A stretch of 59,491 nucleotides of DNA from contig JAFQFC010000009.1 of the NCBI GenBank assembly GCA_017415775.1, forward strand, positions 1-59,491, written 5' to 3'. Origin of the DNA: Oscillospiraceae bacterium (GTDB lineage: Bacteria > Bacillota > Clostridia > Oscillospirales > Oscillospiraceae). Position numbers and translations under genes: made by a program. Of the stretch, positions 18,284-27,264 are shown in pieces (the stretch's first letter is position 1; each line of letters opens with the position of its first letter). The notes beneath the pieces were generated by a model, which worked only from the letters and a program-made list of their open reading frames with translations, was not told the DNA's origin and made no database searches.

Positions 18284-19591
18284 ATGAAGATCACCGTTAG
18301 AAAGAAAAGCTATGCGCAGGTGATGGCTCTGCGCCGCCCTAAGCATCGCAAGCCCCTGCGGCCCAGCTTCCTGCTGCGCTGCCTGATCCGTCTGCTGGCC
18401 ATCCCGGACCTGCTGTCGGCCCGGTTCAGCTACACTACCGAGCGTATGGAGCTGGTGGGCAGGAAAGAGCCTTGCCTCATCCTCATGAACCACTCCAGCT
18501 TTATCGATATGAAGGCCGCCTACGGCATTTTCTTCCCCCGCCGCCTGTCCTTCGTCTGCACCTCCGACGCCTTCGTGGGCCTCAACTGGATCCTGCGTCT
18601 GGTGGGCGCCATCCCCACCAATAAGTTCGTCAGCGATGTGCGGCTCATCAGCGATATGCAGTACGCTTTGCGTGAGAAGAAGAGCAGCGTGCTGATGTAC
18701 CCCGAGGCCAGCTACACCTTTGACGGCACCGCCACGCCCCTGCCCCGGAAGATGGGCGTGCTGCTGAAAAAGCTGAAGGTGCCGGTGGTCACCGTCACCA
18801 CTTCCGGCGCTTTTTCCCGGGAACCGCTGTATAATTGCCTGCAAAAGCGGAAAAATGTGCCCGTCAGCGCCCATGTGCGCTGCCTGCTGACGCCGGAGGA
18901 GATCGCGGAGAGATCCGTGGCCGAGCTGGACGCCATGCTGGATGAGGTCTTTACCTTCGACGGCTTTGCCTGGCAGCGCAAGAACAATATCCACATCGAC
19001 AGCCCCACCCGTGCCGACGGTCTCAGCCGCATCCTGTTCCGCTGCTGCGCCTGCGGCGCCGAGGGCGAGATGGAGGGCAAGGGCATTGCCCTGCGCTGTA
19101 AGCACTGCGGCAAGACGTGGCATCTGGATACTCTGGGCCGTCTGCAGGCCCTGAAAGGGGAGAACCGCTTCCCCCACATCCCCGACTGGTACGCCTGGCA
19201 GCGGCAGGAGGTCCGCCGTGAGCTGGAGGAAGGCACCTACAAGCTGGACGTGGACGTGGATATCGGCATGCTGGTGGACTATAAGGCCATCTACATGGTG
19301 GGCAGCGGCCGCCTGACCCATACCGCCGAGGGCTTCACCCTCACCGGCTGCGACGGCCAGTTGGAATATACCCAGTCCCCGCTGGCAGGCTACAGCCTCT
19401 ATGCTGACTATTACTGGTACGAGATCGCCGACGTGATCTGCATCGGCAACAACGACGTGCTGTACTACTGCTTCCCCAAGAATGCCGGCGACGTGGTGGC
19501 CAAGACCCGCATGGCCACCGAGGAGCTGTATAAGCTGAAGAAAAAGCGTCCCGCCCGCCGTGCCAAGGCGGCCGAAGCTGCGGAAGAATAA
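18284..19591 (+). CDS. PlsC-like acyltransferase fused to a zinc ribbon, copy 1
   Basis: A 435-residue protein. Residues ~40-230 form a lysophospholipid acyltransferase domain: NHSSFIDM (H-x4-D catalytic motif) and YPEASYTFDG. It is followed by a zinc ribbon with two CxxCG pairs (CCACG and CKHCG) around residues 250-280, then a ~150-residue domain I do not recognise. The fold predicts transfer of a fatty acyl group to a glycerolipid or other acceptor at the membrane. The zinc ribbon and tail are absent from classical PlsC (~240 residues). A paralogue with the same layout is at 51392-52648. Good AGGAGG precedes the start. Confidence 0.75.
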   Translation: MKITVRKKSYAQVMALRRPKHRKPLRPSFLLRCLIRLLAIPDLLSARFSYTTERMELVGRKEPCLILMNHSSFIDMKAAYGIFFPRRLSFVCTSDAFVGLNWILRLVGAIPTNKFVSDVRLISDMQYALREKKSSVLMYPEASYTFDGTATPLPRKMGVLLKKLKVPVVTVTTSGAFSREPLYNCLQKRKNVPVSAHVRCLLTPEEIAERSVAELDAMLDEVFTFDGFAWQRKNNIHIDSPTRADGLSRILFRCCACGAEGEMEGKGIALRCKHCGKTWHLDTLGRLQALKGENRFPHIPDWYAWQRQEVRRELEEGTYKLDVDVDIGMLVDYKAIYMVGSGRLTHTAEGFTLTGCDGQLEYTQSPLAGYSLYADYYWYEIADVICIGNNDVLYYCFPKNAGDVVAKTRMATEELYKLKKKRPARRAKAAEAAEE

Positions 19592-19596
19592 AGAAA

Positions 19597-19622
19597 AGAG
19601 GAGCGAAAGCTCCTCTTTTTTT
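19597..19622 (+). terminator. Terminator after acyltransferase copy 1
   Basis: AGAGGAGC/GCTCCTCT with GAAA loop and a run of eight T; the stem sequence is the same as that of the terminator at 18149-18174. Confidence 0.85.
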
Positions 19623-19635
19623 GCGTATGTTTCGA

Positions 19636-19690
19636 TGGCTCCCTCTGATGAGGGAGCTGGCACGGCGTCAGCCGTGACTGAGGGAGAGAT
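19636..19690. repeat. Nested-palindrome (REP-like) repeat
   Basis: GGCTCCCTC/GAGGGAGCT hairpin followed by CACGGC/GCCGTG hairpin and TGACTGAGGGAG. It is the same design as the repeats at 34-128 but a different sequence family. A further GC hairpin (GCGGGGGC/GCCCCCGC) lies at about 19759-19778, just after the stop side of the peptidase gene on the minus strand. No gene is present from 19592 to 19788. Confidence 0.7.
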
Positions 19691-19788
19691 CCACTCCCGT
19701 CACCCGCACTTCCGTAGGGACCGGCGTCCTCGACGGTCCGTTTCGCCGCTCTCGTGGGGCGGGGGCTTGCCCCCGCCGCCTCGCTGTT

Positions 19789-20250
19789 TCACTTCCGCAC
19801 AAACGCCCGGTGCAGCCCCACCATCACCGCCAGCAGCGGCCGCCGCACGAACCGCAGCGCCATCCAGAGGGCCACCGCCGTGCGCAGATGCCATGCCCCA
19901 CAGTCGGTGATCTTCGCCCCGTGGCGCACATGGCTCACCTGCGCCACCACCTGCTCAGGGCGGATGATCTCCGGCGCCGTCTGTGCGTCGCCGCACATCA
20001 CCAATGTGCCGTCTTTCTGCACCCGTACCACCCGGTGCAGGATGCACCAGTCGCTGCGCCGCAGATACAGCAATATGTCGCCCCGGCGATAGGGCGGGGT
20101 GGGGGAGGTGAGTACCACGGCGCTTTTTTTGTGCCGCAGGAAGGGCACCATGCTGCCGCCCGTCACCACCAGATGACAGGGCCGCCCGGCCGCCAGATCC
20201 GCCCGGATTTTTTCCAGCGCTTCGGCCGTCTGCAGTACAGGTGTATCCAT
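19789..20250 (-). CDS. Signal-peptidase-like protein (S24/S26 fold, Ser-His type)
   Basis: A 153-residue protein. GGSMVPFL provides the likely nucleophile Ser, RRGDILLYL the conserved GD box, CILHRVV a His as in Sec11/SipW-type (ER-type) signal peptidases, and MCGDAQ the Asp box. The C-terminus is hydrophobic and may anchor it. The start at 20250 is preferred over 20271 because AGGGGGG lies at the correct distance before it. It is transcribed divergently from the giant-protein/peptide operon with back-to-back promoters, so it is a candidate leader or precursor protease of that system. Confidence 0.75.
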   Translation of the reverse strand: MDTPVLQTAEALEKIRADLAAGRPCHLVVTGGSMVPFLRHKKSAVVLTSPTPPYRRGDILLYLRRSDWCILHRVVRVQKDGTLVMCGDAQTAPEIIRPEQVVAQVSHVRHGAKITDCGAWHLRTAVALWMALRFVRRPLLAVMVGLHRAFVRK

Positions 20251-20280
20251 CCATAAGCCCCCCTCATACAAGATATTGTT

Positions 20281-20309
20281 ATTATATAAAGTATTACACC
20301 AAAAAACAA
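20281..20309 (-). promoter_or_regulatory. Promoter of the signal-peptidase-like gene
   Basis: On the minus strand TTGTTT (20304-20309), 17-base spacer, TATAAT (20281-20286). Its -35 lies 11 bases from the -35 of the divergent promoter at 20321, so one regulator could control both. Confidence 0.65.
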
Positions 20310-20320
20310 GGGGAAAGCGG

Positions 20321-20348
20321 TTGACATTTCCTACAATTGTGCTATCAT
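20321..20348 (+). promoter_or_regulatory. Promoter of the giant-protein/peptide-maturation operon
   Basis: TTGACA (20321-20326), a 16-base spacer and TATCAT (20343-20348). Transcription should start near 20355, leaving a ~90-base leader before the start codon at 20445. Confidence 0.75.
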
Positions 20349-20366
20349 GTATCTGTTATATTATCT

Positions 20367-20428
20367 AAAACTGCGTCCTTATACTCATGCGTGGTTTTAG
20401 GGGGGGCGAGAAGCCACAAATTCGCCCC
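20367..20428 (+). other. Structured 5' leader with two hairpins
   Basis: Hairpin 1 pairs AAAACTGCG (20367-20375) with CGTGGTTTT (20390-20398) including two G-U pairs. Hairpin 2 pairs GGGGCGA (20403-20409) with TCGCCCC (20422-20428). They precede TTAGGAGGA, the ribosome site. No T-run follows hairpin 2, so it is not a plain terminator. I could not match it to a riboswitch class; it may be a stability or regulatory element. Confidence 0.45.
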
Positions 20429-20444
20429 GGTTAGGAGGAAAAAA

Positions 20445-23400
20445 ATGAGAAAGAGCAGTCAAAAATTTTTTGCATTACTGATGGCTCTGGTGATGCTGAT
20501 TGGCGTCATTCCCGTCCCCGCATTTGCGGCGGAAGGTGATCCCGTCGTCGTCATTGCTGCCTCTGACTATCAGGCCAGCAACTCCGGCACCACCATGTCC
20601 AACATTGCCACGCAGATCAAGAAGGAATATGCAAGTCCCTTCGGCATTCTGATGGGCGGCGACTATGATGGTGGCATATACAATGCCAGCAATGTTGGCA
20701 CGACAGCTGATGATATTGAGGCTGTGGATGACGTCATTGATAAGGTATTTCCTGACATTGCTGCCGATAATCGTATCTACATTCAGGGTAACCATGAGAA
20801 CTACGGTGGTTTGAAGGTTGATGGTACCAACCTGATGGACTACACCGGTTACTATAAAACCGACTATTATGGTGTTTATGCTATTAACCATGATGATTTC
20901 CCTTGGAGCAATAGCAGCAGCACACTTGTACAGGGTACCGCTGATGATTTGGAAGCGGCTTTGACCGAATTAGCAAATGACGGCTATAAGAAGCCGATTT
21001 TCGTCATGTCCCACCTGCCCCTGCACTATACCAACCGTGGCGACAATGACTATGCCAACCTGCTGTTTGATGTGCTGAACGAGGCCGGTAAGACGCTGAA
21101 CATCATCTTCCTGTTCGGCCATAACCACTCCACCGCTTACGACAGTTATCTGGGTCAGAACTCCATCTACCTGAAGAAGGGTGATGCCATCAAGGTCGCA
21201 AAGGGCGATGGCAAGTCTTACAACAGCGAGACCCTGAACTTCACCTACATGAACTACGGTTATGTTGGCTATACCGGCTCTACCGATGCCGATAATACCC
21301 TCACCATGACCGCTTTCGCAATCTATGACGATCAGGTCGTTGTCAAGCGCTACAGCACCAGCGGCCAGCACACCCTGAAGGCTGCCGGTGGTAGTACCCA
21401 GCTGCCCAGCGGTGTTTCCGTCAACAGCGATGTCTATGGACAGGCTGTGCTGAACCTGTCCACCGGCGAGTCCGCCACCTATGATCTGTCCGATGACTCC
21501 GGCGACTCCGGTGACGACAACACCGGCTCCGGCGATAACTCTGGCTCCACCGGCGGCAGCGGCAATGTCTATACGCTGGATACCGACGGCATTGATGTGG
21601 ACGAGGAATACTTGATCGTCAGCGCAGGATCCGGCACGGCTTCTGCCCTGACCAACAACAGCGGATCTTCCACCGGTACCACCGTCACCATCTCCGGCGA
21701 CAAGATCACTCTGGATAATGCCAACGCTGTGTGGATCTTCAGCGATGCTGAAAACGGTACTGCACAGAACGGTACCTCCGGTTACTACATTTATCCCAGT
21801 TCCACCAGCGGTGAAGATCCTGTCATTCGTGATTCCACCTGTGACTTGCTTTTCACCCATAAGGGCGATGGTGAGTATACGATCCAGAGAGACAGCAGTT
21901 ATTCTGGCTACTATGTCAGTTCCGGCAGCGACTGGACTTACAGCAGTAGTGAAACCAGTGTCTACCTCTTCAAGAAGACCGGCACCGGCTCTGGCGGCGG
22001 CACTGTCACTCCCTCCGGAAACGAGTGGGTCACCATCACCGAGGGCACCGAGACCTATTATGTGTTGGCTGACGAAGTGGTGGATGGTGAAACCTATCTG
22101 ATTGCTTCTAAGGCTGCCGGTGAGGCATACTTGTTTGGTAACGAGGGTGGTGCTACTTTTGTTACCATCTCTGACGAAGACACTACAGACTACTCTGATA
22201 ACATAATTACGACCGCTGTTGACTCCACCAATGAATGGGTCTTTGATGGCTCTGATGGCAGCTATGTTATTAGCAGCAATGGAAGATACCTCTATCTTAG
22301 TAGCAACTCTTCCGCTGTGACTTCAAGCACTAATCAAAGAAATATCACTGTTACGTCGGATGGCGTTAGTGGCTTTAGGCTTTCCAGAAGCAATTATTAC
22401 TTGCGTTACTACAACGGTTTTAGTAGAACGACTACCCAAAGTAGCCTCTATCTCTTCCAGAAGGTCACCAAGACCACCACCGGCCTGTACGCCAAGATCG
22501 TGGAAGCAGATGGCACTACCGATTTCACTTTCACCGTGGCTCGCGGCGCTATCGGCGAGCAGGCTCTGGCAATGGTTGTCGCTGGCATCAAGGGCTATGA
22601 GTACGAAGGTACTTCCAAGCCCGGCGATGATGTGACCGGTAATGAGATCACCGAAGAACTGGAGTTCGTTCTGGATTCTGCCTACGACGGCTCCGTTCCC
22701 GGCGAGTATGCTGTGACCATCTCCTACAAGGGCAAGACCCTCGGCACCGCCAAGGTCGTTGTTCCCGAGGCTACCATCCTTGGCTATACCCTGGAGTCCT
22801 ATGAGGGAGCTGTCCACAAGGGCGCTTCCAAGACTGCTGAGACCGGCGCTTACATCCTGGTGGATGTGAAGGACGACGAGGGCGAGGACTACCGTGTTCC
22901 CGTCACCGTGGGCATGCTGAGCGGTGACTTTACCACCTCCGTGATGGATACTTACGAAGGACTGACCGTCACCTATAACGGCCAGACTTTTGATAACTTC
23001 ACCCTGACCGTCAACCCCAAGGCCGGCAGCAAGTATCCCACTTACCCCGACCCCGGCGCCGTGAAGGTCAACAAGACCGCTACCGGTATTGACTTCCAGG
23101 CCTCCGGTACCGCCACCGTGGAGCTGTCCGCTTCCGGTATCCCCATGAACGAAGGCGTGGACGTGGTCATCGTTCTGGATGCTTCCAGTTCCATGGATAA
23201 AAACGGAACGACGTTCACATTTACAGATGAAAATGGCAATACTGTTAGAGGCAAACGTATCGGCTTGCTGCGTCCTGCTGTTGACGAGTTGATCCAGCAG
23301 ATGCAGACCAAGCGTGAGGACGGCTCTGATCCCGATATTGACATTGCCATCCTTACCTTTAACGGCAACACCGTTAAGGCGGGCACCAACGAGATCGGCG

Positions 23401-26400
23401 CTGCCGGTTCCAGAGGAACAGGTTACGGTATTAAGACCGGTGACAAGACCCTCACCGGTGCATGGGAAAAGATCAGCGAGATCTCCGCTACTTGGGCAAC
23501 CGATGGTGTTACCTACAATAGCGATTACACTACAAATAATGCGGGCAATATCCCCACCGGCTCCGGTACCAACTACGACTACGGTCTGCAGATGGCCTAT
23601 GACCTGCTGGCCCAGAAGAAGGCCGACAGCAATTCCGAGCGTCAGCAGTTCGTGCTGTTCCTGTCCGACGGCTCTCCCTCTCAGTACAACGGCGCCGAGT
23701 CCAATGACGGCGAGGACGAGTATGTCAAATGGATCCGCGGTTGGTATGACAATACCGATACGGATACCAGCAACGATATTCCTGACATTGATAATCCGGA
23801 GTTCTATACCGGTTATAACAATAACAACGGCCAGCTGCACCGCTCTGCTGAGGCGATCAAGGCAGCCATCACTGACTCCAAAGATATCATTCGCTTCAAT
23901 TCCAGCGGCGTTGGTACTCTGGAAGCCGTAGAGGGCCTGGGTGCTACCGTGTACTCCATCGGTCTGCTGCTGGAGGATGGTGCTCAACGTACCGAAGAAG
24001 ACCAGATCACCGTTTTGAAGACCATCGCCAGCGATGACGAAAAGTTCTTCAACATTGACTCTGTCACCGACCTGAAGGGTGCATTCACCAGCTTCGCCAC
24101 CGACGTTCTGCTGGCTGCCACCAACGCCTACTTCGTGGACGAAATGGGTGAGGCCTTCGATCTGCAGCTGGCTCCCGTGGAATACCTGCCCACCGGTGAG
24201 ACCGTGAACAAGAGCACCATCAACCCCGTGCTGGAAGTCCGCTCCTACGAGATCTGGACCCGTCAGGAACTGGTCGGTACTGATGGTACGCTGAGCGCTG
24301 AAAACGCAAAGAAGGTTGGTACCCGCAAGACCAACGAGGATGGCTCCTACAAGTACGAGACTCTGGAAATCATTACCCTCGAGTCTACCAAGAACGCTGA
24401 CGGCTCTTACACCTTGAGCGGTGCAAAGTCCGATCTGATGGGTGATGCTAACATCCTCAACAGCGACGGCGTCATCTGCGGCAAGTATGTCTTCTACAAC
24501 ACCAACAAGAAGACTACCACCGACGACGGTGCCAAGATGATCGATGTGGATGGCGACGGTACCGCCGAGACTTCTCTGGCTGCCGAGTGCTTCTACTGGA
24601 ACATCGGCGACATCCGCACCACCGAACTGGCCCTGCGCTACAATGTCCATCTGGAAGGCTCTCTGGACGTTGATGTCGGCTGCGAAGCCGGTACCTATGA
24701 TACCAACGGCAATGCCATTCTGTATTACAACAACTATCAGGAGCTTCCCTGTGAGAAGGCTGCTGTATCTCCCACTGCAACTTGGAAGGGCGCCAATGTC
24801 AGCTACGCTTTCTATCTGGTGGACGCTTCCAGTGGTCAGCCTGTGAACAACGACGGTGTGCAGGTTCCCTTCTCCAACAGAACCGTCATCGTAAGCCCCA
24901 CCTTGTATAAGGAAGTACTTCTGAATACCGGTGCCACGACGCTTGAGCCCATGACTGTTGCTGCATCCGGCGTTCTTCCTGCAGGCTACTGGCTGTACGA
25001 TGAAGAAGCTCACTATACCGTTCAGGCTAACTCCAATGAAACCGGTTATTGGGAGATTACCGGCGCAACCTCCGGCCTTAATAATCTTAACAGCACCTAT
25101 GTTACCGACTACTACGGTGATGCCTACACCTATCAAAACAGTAACAGTGACGACTATCCCAACCATGAGTATACCCACACCACCGTCTGGTTCGCCGTGA
25201 AGTGGGAGCCTCGCGCCATGCGTGACGCTGTGGTCATCGACTTCGGTCTGCCTGTGGATGTCCATGTGCTGACCAACGACATGTTCGGTAAGTACGGCAA
25301 GCTGACCGGCGTTGTTACCGGCGAGCTGGCTCAGCCCGCTGAGGGTGAGAAGGCTGAAGCCTTCAATGATCAGAGTGCGGAAGGTACGTTTGGTTCTGCT
25401 GTGATTGATGCTCCCGCAACCGGCTATACCGATGAAAACTCCGTGATCCGCTATACGCCCGCCTCCATGGTGATGACCGATGTGGATACCTTCACTTACT
25501 GCATCCAGTATGCCAACCCCATTGAGAGTAAAAACGATGGCGCATACTATGGTTATCTGACCGTCATCCCCGCCACCACCATCTACTATGAGGATGAGTT
25601 CCTGTCCTTCTCTGGAAATAATGCAAATGGTGCGACAACTGGTGTACAGACCGAGATTCCCGAGACTGGTATGGTGTCCGGTCAGTGGTATCTGAATGGT
25701 ACGTCCACCAGTAAGACTCAGGATGAGGACCGCCCCGATGATATCAAGTTCGGCTTCGACACTGTGATCGACGCCAACAATGTTTACGGTTACGACAGCG
25801 CTTACACCAACGTCTCCGAGTATTCTCTGGGCAGCGCCGCCGTGGTTCATGTGGATGCCACTTCCTACGGTACTGCATCCTTTAGCTTCTGTGGTACCGG
25901 CTTCGACGTGATCTCCCTGACCAGCAATACCACTGGTGTTCTCGCATTGGAGGTGAAGAACAGTAGCGGTACTGTTGTTGCCAAGAAGATCGTCAACACC
26001 TATTACGGCTATAAGTTCGAAGGTGGCAAGTGGGTTGTTACCAACAACACCGCCAACAGCCTGTATCAAGTGCCCGTTCTGGAAGTTGCCGGTCTGCCCC
26101 ATGACACTTATACTGCAAAGCTGACCGCCACTTATATGGCACCTATGGACAAGACCGAGGGTATTGTCTATAACGATGAAGGCAACATTGAGACAACCGA
26201 TGGTTACGATTTGTATCTGGATGCCGTCCGTGTCTACGATCCTGCCGGTGTTGCCAGCGGCGAAAAGACCAATGCGACCATCCAGGATGCTTATGTGAAG
26301 GACGGCGAGGCATGGCCCATCTACGCTGAGCTGCGCAATAAGGTCGTCGACGCATCCAAGGTTTCCGTGAGCAGAAATGAGGATGGCAGTCTGGAGGTTA

Positions 26401-27248
26401 CTGTGGGCGATGATGCAAATGGCGTCCTCCGCGGACCTGTATTCATTGACGGCAAGGCTTCCACTGATAGCGTTTCTGACTATGTCAGCTATGGCCCCAA
26501 CAATGAGCTGTATCTGGACAACGAGCAGGCAATTGCCTTTAGAGTGAATGTCAGCGATGAATTGACCGTGGATACCGATGGCGACAACAAACTGGATGCT
26601 CCTCGGGTGGCTGATCTGCAGATGGGTATCAAGGTGGCAACCGGTAATACCGTGACCTTCAAGATCAATGACGATGAATACACCGTCAATTCTGCCACCG
26701 ACATGTACTACAGCATTCTGAAGTATGCTCTGGAAGGCGAAGTGATCATCAAGAATGTCAGCGGTGGAATTCTGTCCATCACTAACATGAAGATGACCCA
26801 CAATACTGATCCTGGCGATGACGCAGATATCGAACTGACGACAACTGCCGAAACGGTGCGTTTCGCCCTGATGAGAATGCGTCCTGTTGCTGAGCCCGAG
26901 ACTCCCGTGGATCCCGAGACTCCCGTCGAGCCCGAGACTCCCGTCGAGCCCGAGACTCCCGTCGAGCCCGAGACTCCCGATGAGCCCGAGACTCCCGTGG
27001 ATCCCGAGACTCCCGTCGAGCCCGAGACTCCCGATGAGCCCGAGACTCCCGATGAGCCCGAGACTCCCGATGAGCCCGAGACTCCCGATGAGCCCGAGAC
27101 TCCCGATGAACCCGAGGTTCCCGACGAGCCTGAGACCCCCGACGAGCCCGAGGTTCCCCAGCAGCCCAGCTACGAGGAGATCGTGAAGACGGTGGTCAAG
27201 AAGGTCGTGAAAACCATCAAGAGCCTGCTTGGCTGGCTGTTCAAGTGA
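20445..27248 (+). CDS. Giant secreted multidomain protein (metallophosphatase + VWA + repeats)
   Basis: A 2267-residue protein with signal peptide (cleavage after AFA, residue 28). Residues ~35-310 form a calcineurin-like metallophosphatase: GGD (D73), GNHE (115-118), SHLP (H190), GHNH (225-228). A Ser/Asp/Gly linker (346-374) leads to two ~140-residue YLI...YLF modules, Ig-like modules, then a von Willebrand A domain with a MIDAS motif DASSSM (D912). Further beta-rich modules follow, including an Ig/cadherin-like DVHVLTND segment. Then come fifteen six-residue PETPxE-type repeats (~2150-2240) and a basic amphipathic C-terminus (IVKTVVKKVVKTIKSLLGW). There is no LPxTG motif. The start at 20445 has AGGAGG and the signal peptide. 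It is the first gene of the peptide-maturation operon. Its role is unknown; an adhesin or surface receptor with ectophosphatase activity is the best guess. Confidence 0.85.
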   Translation: MRKSSQKFFALLMALVMLIGVIPVPAFAAEGDPVVVIAASDYQASNSGTTMSNIATQIKKEYASPFGILMGGDYDGGIYNASNVGTTADDIEAVDDVIDKVFPDIAADNRIYIQGNHENYGGLKVDGTNLMDYTGYYKTDYYGVYAINHDDFPWSNSSSTLVQGTADDLEAALTELANDGYKKPIFVMSHLPLHYTNRGDNDYANLLFDVLNEAGKTLNIIFLFGHNHSTAYDSYLGQNSIYLKKGDAIKVAKGDGKSYNSETLNFTYMNYGYVGYTGSTDADNTLTMTAFAIYDDQVVVKRYSTSGQHTLKAAGGSTQLPSGVSVNSDVYGQAVLNLSTGESATYDLSDDSGDSGDDNTGSGDNSGSTGGSGNVYTLDTDGIDVDEEYLIVSAGSGTASALTNNSGSSTGTTVTISGDKITLDNANAVWIFSDAENGTAQNGTSGYYIYPSSTSGEDPVIRDSTCDLLFTHKGDGEYTIQRDSSYSGYYVSSGSDWTYSSSETSVYLFKKTGTGSGGGTVTPSGNEWVTITEGTETYYVLADEVVDGETYLIASKAAGEAYLFGNEGGATFVTISDEDTTDYSDNIITTAVDSTNEWVFDGSDGSYVISSNGRYLYLSSNSSAVTSSTNQRNITVTSDGVSGFRLSRSNYYLRYYNGFSRTTTQSSLYLFQKVTKTTTGLYAKIVEADGTTDFTFTVARGAIGEQALAMVVAGIKGYEYEGTSKPGDDVTGNEITEELEFVLDSAYDGSVPGEYAVTISYKGKTLGTAKVVVPEATILGYTLESYEGAVHKGASKTAETGAYILVDVKDDEGEDYRVPVTVGMLSGDFTTSVMDTYEGLTVTYNGQTFDNFTLTVNPKAGSKYPTYPDPGAVKVNKTATGIDFQASGTATVELSASGIPMNEGVDVVIVLDASSSMDKNGTTFTFTDENGNTVRGKRIGLLRPAVDELIQQMQTKREDGSDPDIDIAILTFNGNTVKAGTNEIGAAGSRGTGYGIKTGDKTLTGAWEKISEISATWATDGVTYNSDYTTNNAGNIPTGSGTNYDYGLQMAYDLLAQKKADSNSERQQFVLFLSDGSPSQYNGAESNDGEDEYVKWIRGWYDNTDTDTSNDIPDIDNPEFYTGYNNNNGQLHRSAEAIKAAITDSKDIIRFNSSGVGTLEAVEGLGATVYSIGLLLEDGAQRTEEDQITVLKTIASDDEKFFNIDSVTDLKGAFTSFATDVLLAATNAYFVDEMGEAFDLQLAPVEYLPTGETVNKSTINPVLEVRSYEIWTRQELVGTDGTLSAENAKKVGTRKTNEDGSYKYETLEIITLESTKNADGSYTLSGAKSDLMGDANILNSDGVICGKYVFYNTNKKTTTDDGAKMIDVDGDGTAETSLAAECFYWNIGDIRTTELALRYNVHLEGSLDVDVGCEAGTYDTNGNAILYYNNYQELPCEKAAVSPTATWKGANVSYAFYLVDASSGQPVNNDGVQVPFSNRTVIVSPTLYKEVLLNTGATTLEPMTVAASGVLPAGYWLYDEEAHYTVQANSNETGYWEITGATSGLNNLNSTYVTDYYGDAYTYQNSNSDDYPNHEYTHTTVWFAVKWEPRAMRDAVVIDFGLPVDVHVLTNDMFGKYGKLTGVVTGELAQPAEGEKAEAFNDQSAEGTFGSAVIDAPATGYTDENSVIRYTPASMVMTDVDTFTYCIQYANPIESKNDGAYYGYLTVIPATTIYYEDEFLSFSGNNANGATTGVQTEIPETGMVSGQWYLNGTSTSKTQDEDRPDDIKFGFDTVIDANNVYGYDSAYTNVSEYSLGSAAVVHVDATSYGTASFSFCGTGFDVISLTSNTTGVLALEVKNSSGTVVAKKIVNTYYGYKFEGGKWVVTNNTANSLYQVPVLEVAGLPHDTYTAKLTATYMAPMDKTEGIVYNDEGNIETTDGYDLYLDAVRVYDPAGVASGEKTNATIQDAYVKDGEAWPIYAELRNKVVDASKVSVSRNEDGSLEVTVGDDANGVLRGPVFIDGKASTDSVSDYVSYGPNNELYLDNEQAIAFRVNVSDELTVDTDGDNKLDAPRVADLQMGIKVATGNTVTFKINDDEYTVNSATDMYYSILKYALEGEVIIKNVSGGILSITNMKMTHNTDPGDDADIELTTTAETVRFALMRMRPVAEPETPVDPETPVEPETPVEPETPVEPETPDEPETPVDPETPVEPETPDEPETPDEPETPDEPETPDEPETPDEPEVPDEPETPDEPEVPQQPSYEEIVKTVVKKVVKTIKSLLGWLFK
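26893..27165 (+). repeat. 18-base tandem repeat encoding PETPxE units
   Basis: About fifteen in-frame 18-base units such as CCCGTCGAGCCCGAGACT, differing mainly at the third and sixth residue codons (V/D, D/E). They encode a rigid proline-rich wall-spanning stalk. Near-identity of units makes length variation by slippage likely. Confidence 0.9.
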
Positions 27249-27264
27249 GAGGAGGTAAACTAAG

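Noticed and set aside
18284-19591. Housekeeping PlsC (1-acylglycerol-3-phosphate acyltransferase)
   Set aside because: It is nearly twice the usual length, with zinc ribbon and extra domain, and a second copy exists. The simple assignment is not safe.
20367-20428. Cyclic-di-GMP (GEMM) riboswitch in the giant-gene leader
   Set aside because: GGGGCGAGAAGCCAC resembles part of the GEMM core, but the conserved GCAAACC element and the tetraloop/receptor layout are missing.
22323-26801. A 1492-codon open frame on the minus strand opposite the giant surface protein
   Set aside because: It is a mirror of the regular codon pattern of the real gene. It lacks a ribosome site and its translation is low-complexity (H, I, G, V runs) without motifs.
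26893-27165. CRISPR-like array
   Set aside because: The 18-base units are contiguous, in frame and encode PETPxE repeats. There are no spacers and no cas genes.
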